A stretch of 7,422 nt of DNA from Microcoleaceae cyanobacterium UBA11344. GTDB taxonomy: Bacteria; Cyanobacteriota; Cyanobacteriia; Cyanobacteriales; Microcoleaceae. The translations under genes were made by a program, and so were the position numbers. Position 1 is the stretch's first letter; every line of letters begins with the position of its first letter. The notes under the pieces are model-generated. The model did not search any database. It had not been told where the DNA came from and saw only the letters and a program-made list of their open reading frames with translations. Location: positions 6,053-13,474 of the forward strand of contig DMYK01000334.1 of assembly GCA_003483675.1 (NCBI GenBank), written 5' to 3'. This document shows, piece by piece, positions 6,697-7,422 of this stretch.

Positions 6697-6740
6697 AACA
6701 ACCGTAAACGATAGGATTTGTGGCGAAAGTGCGATCGCCC

Positions 6741-6770
6741 AAAAAAAACCCCGGCCAAAATTGGTCGGGG
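6741..6770 (-). terminator. Intrinsic terminator, minus-strand orientation (copy 2)
   Basis: Same hairpin as copy 1: stem 6749-6756 with 6763-6770, U-tract from the eight A residues at 6741-6748. Confidence 0.6.
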
Positions 6771-6912
6771 GTTAATTATTCAGGGTGCATCTACTAATTT
6801 AGTCTCCGGTATCTCCATGCCTCTTTCAGGAGAGTTTGGATTTTTCACCGCAGATGACGCAGATTAACGCGGATGTTTGTGGATTTTGGGCATGAGTTCA
6901 AATCCGTTAGCA

Positions 6913-6981
6913 TCGGAATGATTAATCTCTCTCTTCTCGAACTCTGCGCCCTCTGCGCCCTCTGCGGTTAAATCATTCCGA
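6913..6981. repeat. Inverted repeat nested in long unit 2
   Basis: The same 11-bp arms are conserved at 6913-6923 and 6971-6981, again 47 bp apart. Both arms are unchanged, although the DNA between and around them differs at several positions from unit 1. Confidence 0.7.
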
Positions 6982-7025
6982 AACAACCGTAAACGATAGG
7001 ATTTGTGGCGAAAGTGCGATCGCCC

Positions 7026-7053
7026 AAAAAAAACCCGGCCAAAATTGGTCGGG
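7026..7053 (-). terminator. Intrinsic terminator, minus-strand orientation (copy 3)
   Basis: Stem CCCGGCC 7034-7040 with GGTCGGG 7047-7053. Both sides lost one base pair relative to copies 1 and 2 (CCC for CCCC, and GGGAG for GGGGG), so the arms still match. U-tract from 7026-7033. Confidence 0.6.
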
Positions 7054-7164
7054 AGTTAATCAATCAGGGTGCATCTACTAATTTAGTCTCCGCCTCCACA
7101 GCGCCTCTTTCAGGAATGTTTCGGAAAATTTGGCAAAATTTGTGGTTGTGGCTGCAATACGCCC
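7026..7164. repeat. Tandem array unit 3 (short type)
   Basis: This 139-bp unit keeps the core (7026-7121) but replaces the 188-bp long-type segment with a 43-bp segment rich in GGAAAATTTGG / CAAAATTTGTGG (7122-7164). Within the core, the GGTATCT.CA.G text of the long units is changed to GCCTCCACAGC, so long and short units form two subfamilies. Confidence 0.9.
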
Positions 7165-7192
7165 AAAAAAAACCCGGCCAAAATTGGTCGGG
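7165..7192 (-). terminator. Intrinsic terminator, minus-strand orientation (copy 4)
   Basis: Stem 7173-7179 with 7186-7192, identical to copy 3; U-tract from 7165-7172. Confidence 0.6.
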
Positions 7193-7301
7193 AGTTAATC
7201 AATCAGGGTGCATCTACTAATTTAGTCTCCGCCTCCACAGCGCCTCTTTCAGGAATGTTTCGGAAAATTTGGCAAAATTTGTGGTTGTGGCTGTAATACG
7301 C
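7165..7301. repeat. Tandem array unit 4 (short type)
   Basis: This 137-bp unit is almost identical to unit 3. The differences are a C-to-T change in the GCTGCAATACG / GCTGTAATACG stretch and the loss of two C residues at the right junction. Such similarity points to recent duplication or ongoing homogenisation. Confidence 0.9.
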
Positions 7302-7330
7302 AAAAAAAACCCCGGCCAAAATTGGTCGGG
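7302..7330 (-). terminator. Intrinsic terminator, minus-strand orientation (copy 5)
   Basis: Stem CCCGGCC 7311-7317 with GGTCGGG 7324-7330, preceded by one extra unpaired C (7310); U-tract from 7302-7309. Confidence 0.55.
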
Positions 7331-7422
7331 AGTTAATCAATCAGGGTGCATCTACTAAGTTAGTCTCCGCCTCCACAGCGCCTCTTTCAGGAATGTTTGG
7401 GAAAATTTGGCAAAATTTGTGG
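7302..7422. repeat. Tandem array unit 5 (short type, cut by window edge)
   Basis: The core (7302-7398) and the first 24 bp of the short-type segment are present before the window ends. This copy has CCCC like the long units in its hairpin but the short-type text elsewhere, so it is a mosaic of the two subfamilies. The total number of units is therefore unknown. Confidence 0.85.

Larger units (their letters stand above)
6455..6740. repeat. Tandem array unit 1 (long type)
   Basis: This unit of 286 bp has two parts. The shared core (6455-6551) holds eight A residues, a GC-rich hairpin and conserved text such as CAGGGTGCATCTACTAATTT. The long-type segment (6552-6740) holds ACCGCAGATGACGCAGA, a perfect 11-bp inverted repeat and three tandem CTCTGCGCC-like 9-mers. 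The core recurs at 6741, 7026, 7165 and 7302. It begins 28 bp after the stop of the small OB-like gene. No gene is supported in it. Confidence 0.9.
6741..7025. repeat. Tandem array unit 2 (long type)
   Basis: A near-identical copy of unit 1 over its whole length (285 bp), with scattered substitutions (for example GAGAG for GAATG near 6832). It ends in the same GCGATCGCCC junction that precedes the poly-A of the next unit. The 17-bp arms ACCGCAGATGACGCAGA (6847-6863) and TCTGCGCCCTCTGCGGT (6952-6968) pair at 15 of 17 positions here. Confidence 0.9.

Noticed and set aside
7005..7220. 71-codon plus-strand ORF in units 2-4
   Set aside because: It spans two repeat units in different frames (the core is read as NPAKIGRELINQ and then as KPGQNWSGVNQS), so it cannot be a conserved protein repeat.
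6455..7422. CRISPR array
   Set aside because: Units are 137-286 bp, the regions between cores are themselves repeated rather than unique, and no cas gene is present.

Overview
The window looks like chromosomal DNA from a filamentous cyanobacterium, probably of the Oscillatoria/Microcoleus type. The evidence is eight HIP1 octamers (GCGATCGC, starting at 73, 1866, 1904, 4592, 4671, 6035, 6731 and 7016), a very long pentapeptide-repeat protein, several dispersed palindromic repeats of the cyanobacterial kind, and roughly even base composition. The genus is inference from sequence style; no marker gene is present.

Layout from left to right. (1) At 2-151 is the 3' end of a plus-strand gene whose tail resembles a HEAT-type helix. 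(2) At 287-1396 is a complete patatin-like phospholipase with an intact Ser48/Asp218 dyad. A palindromic repeat is inserted in frame in one of its loops. (3) From 1397 to 1849 there is no convincing gene: a minus-strand frame without a start, a second palindromic repeat, and a small plus-strand ORF whose start codon lies inside that repeat. (4) On the minus strand, 3559-1850 encodes a 569-residue protein made of about 60 uninterrupted pentapeptide repeats followed by an unrecognised C-terminal domain. Upstream of it on the same strand, 4083-3667 encodes a 138-residue protein with one N-terminal membrane anchor. (5) The divergent intergenic stretch 4084-4438 holds a 93-bp MITE-like element with imperfect terminal inverted repeats and a strong central hairpin, followed by a startless coding-like remnant. 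(6) On the plus strand, 4439-6208 encodes a subtilisin-family protease with signal peptide, propeptide, intact catalytic residues and five predicted C-terminal membrane spans. Its stop overlaps by 4 nt the start of a 73-residue, probably OB-fold-like protein (6205-6426), so the two are likely co-translated. (7) From 6455 to the right edge there is a tandem array of five units, two of about 285 bp and three of about 138 bp. Each opens with the same hairpin, which reads as an intrinsic terminator on the minus strand only.

The only clear functional pairing is protease plus small protein. The patatin stands alone here: no CD-NTase, TIR, STING or other defence partner is visible, although the left neighbour is cut off by the edge. 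The most unusual feature is the right-hand array of minus-strand terminators with its nested inverted repeats. It continues past the window edge.
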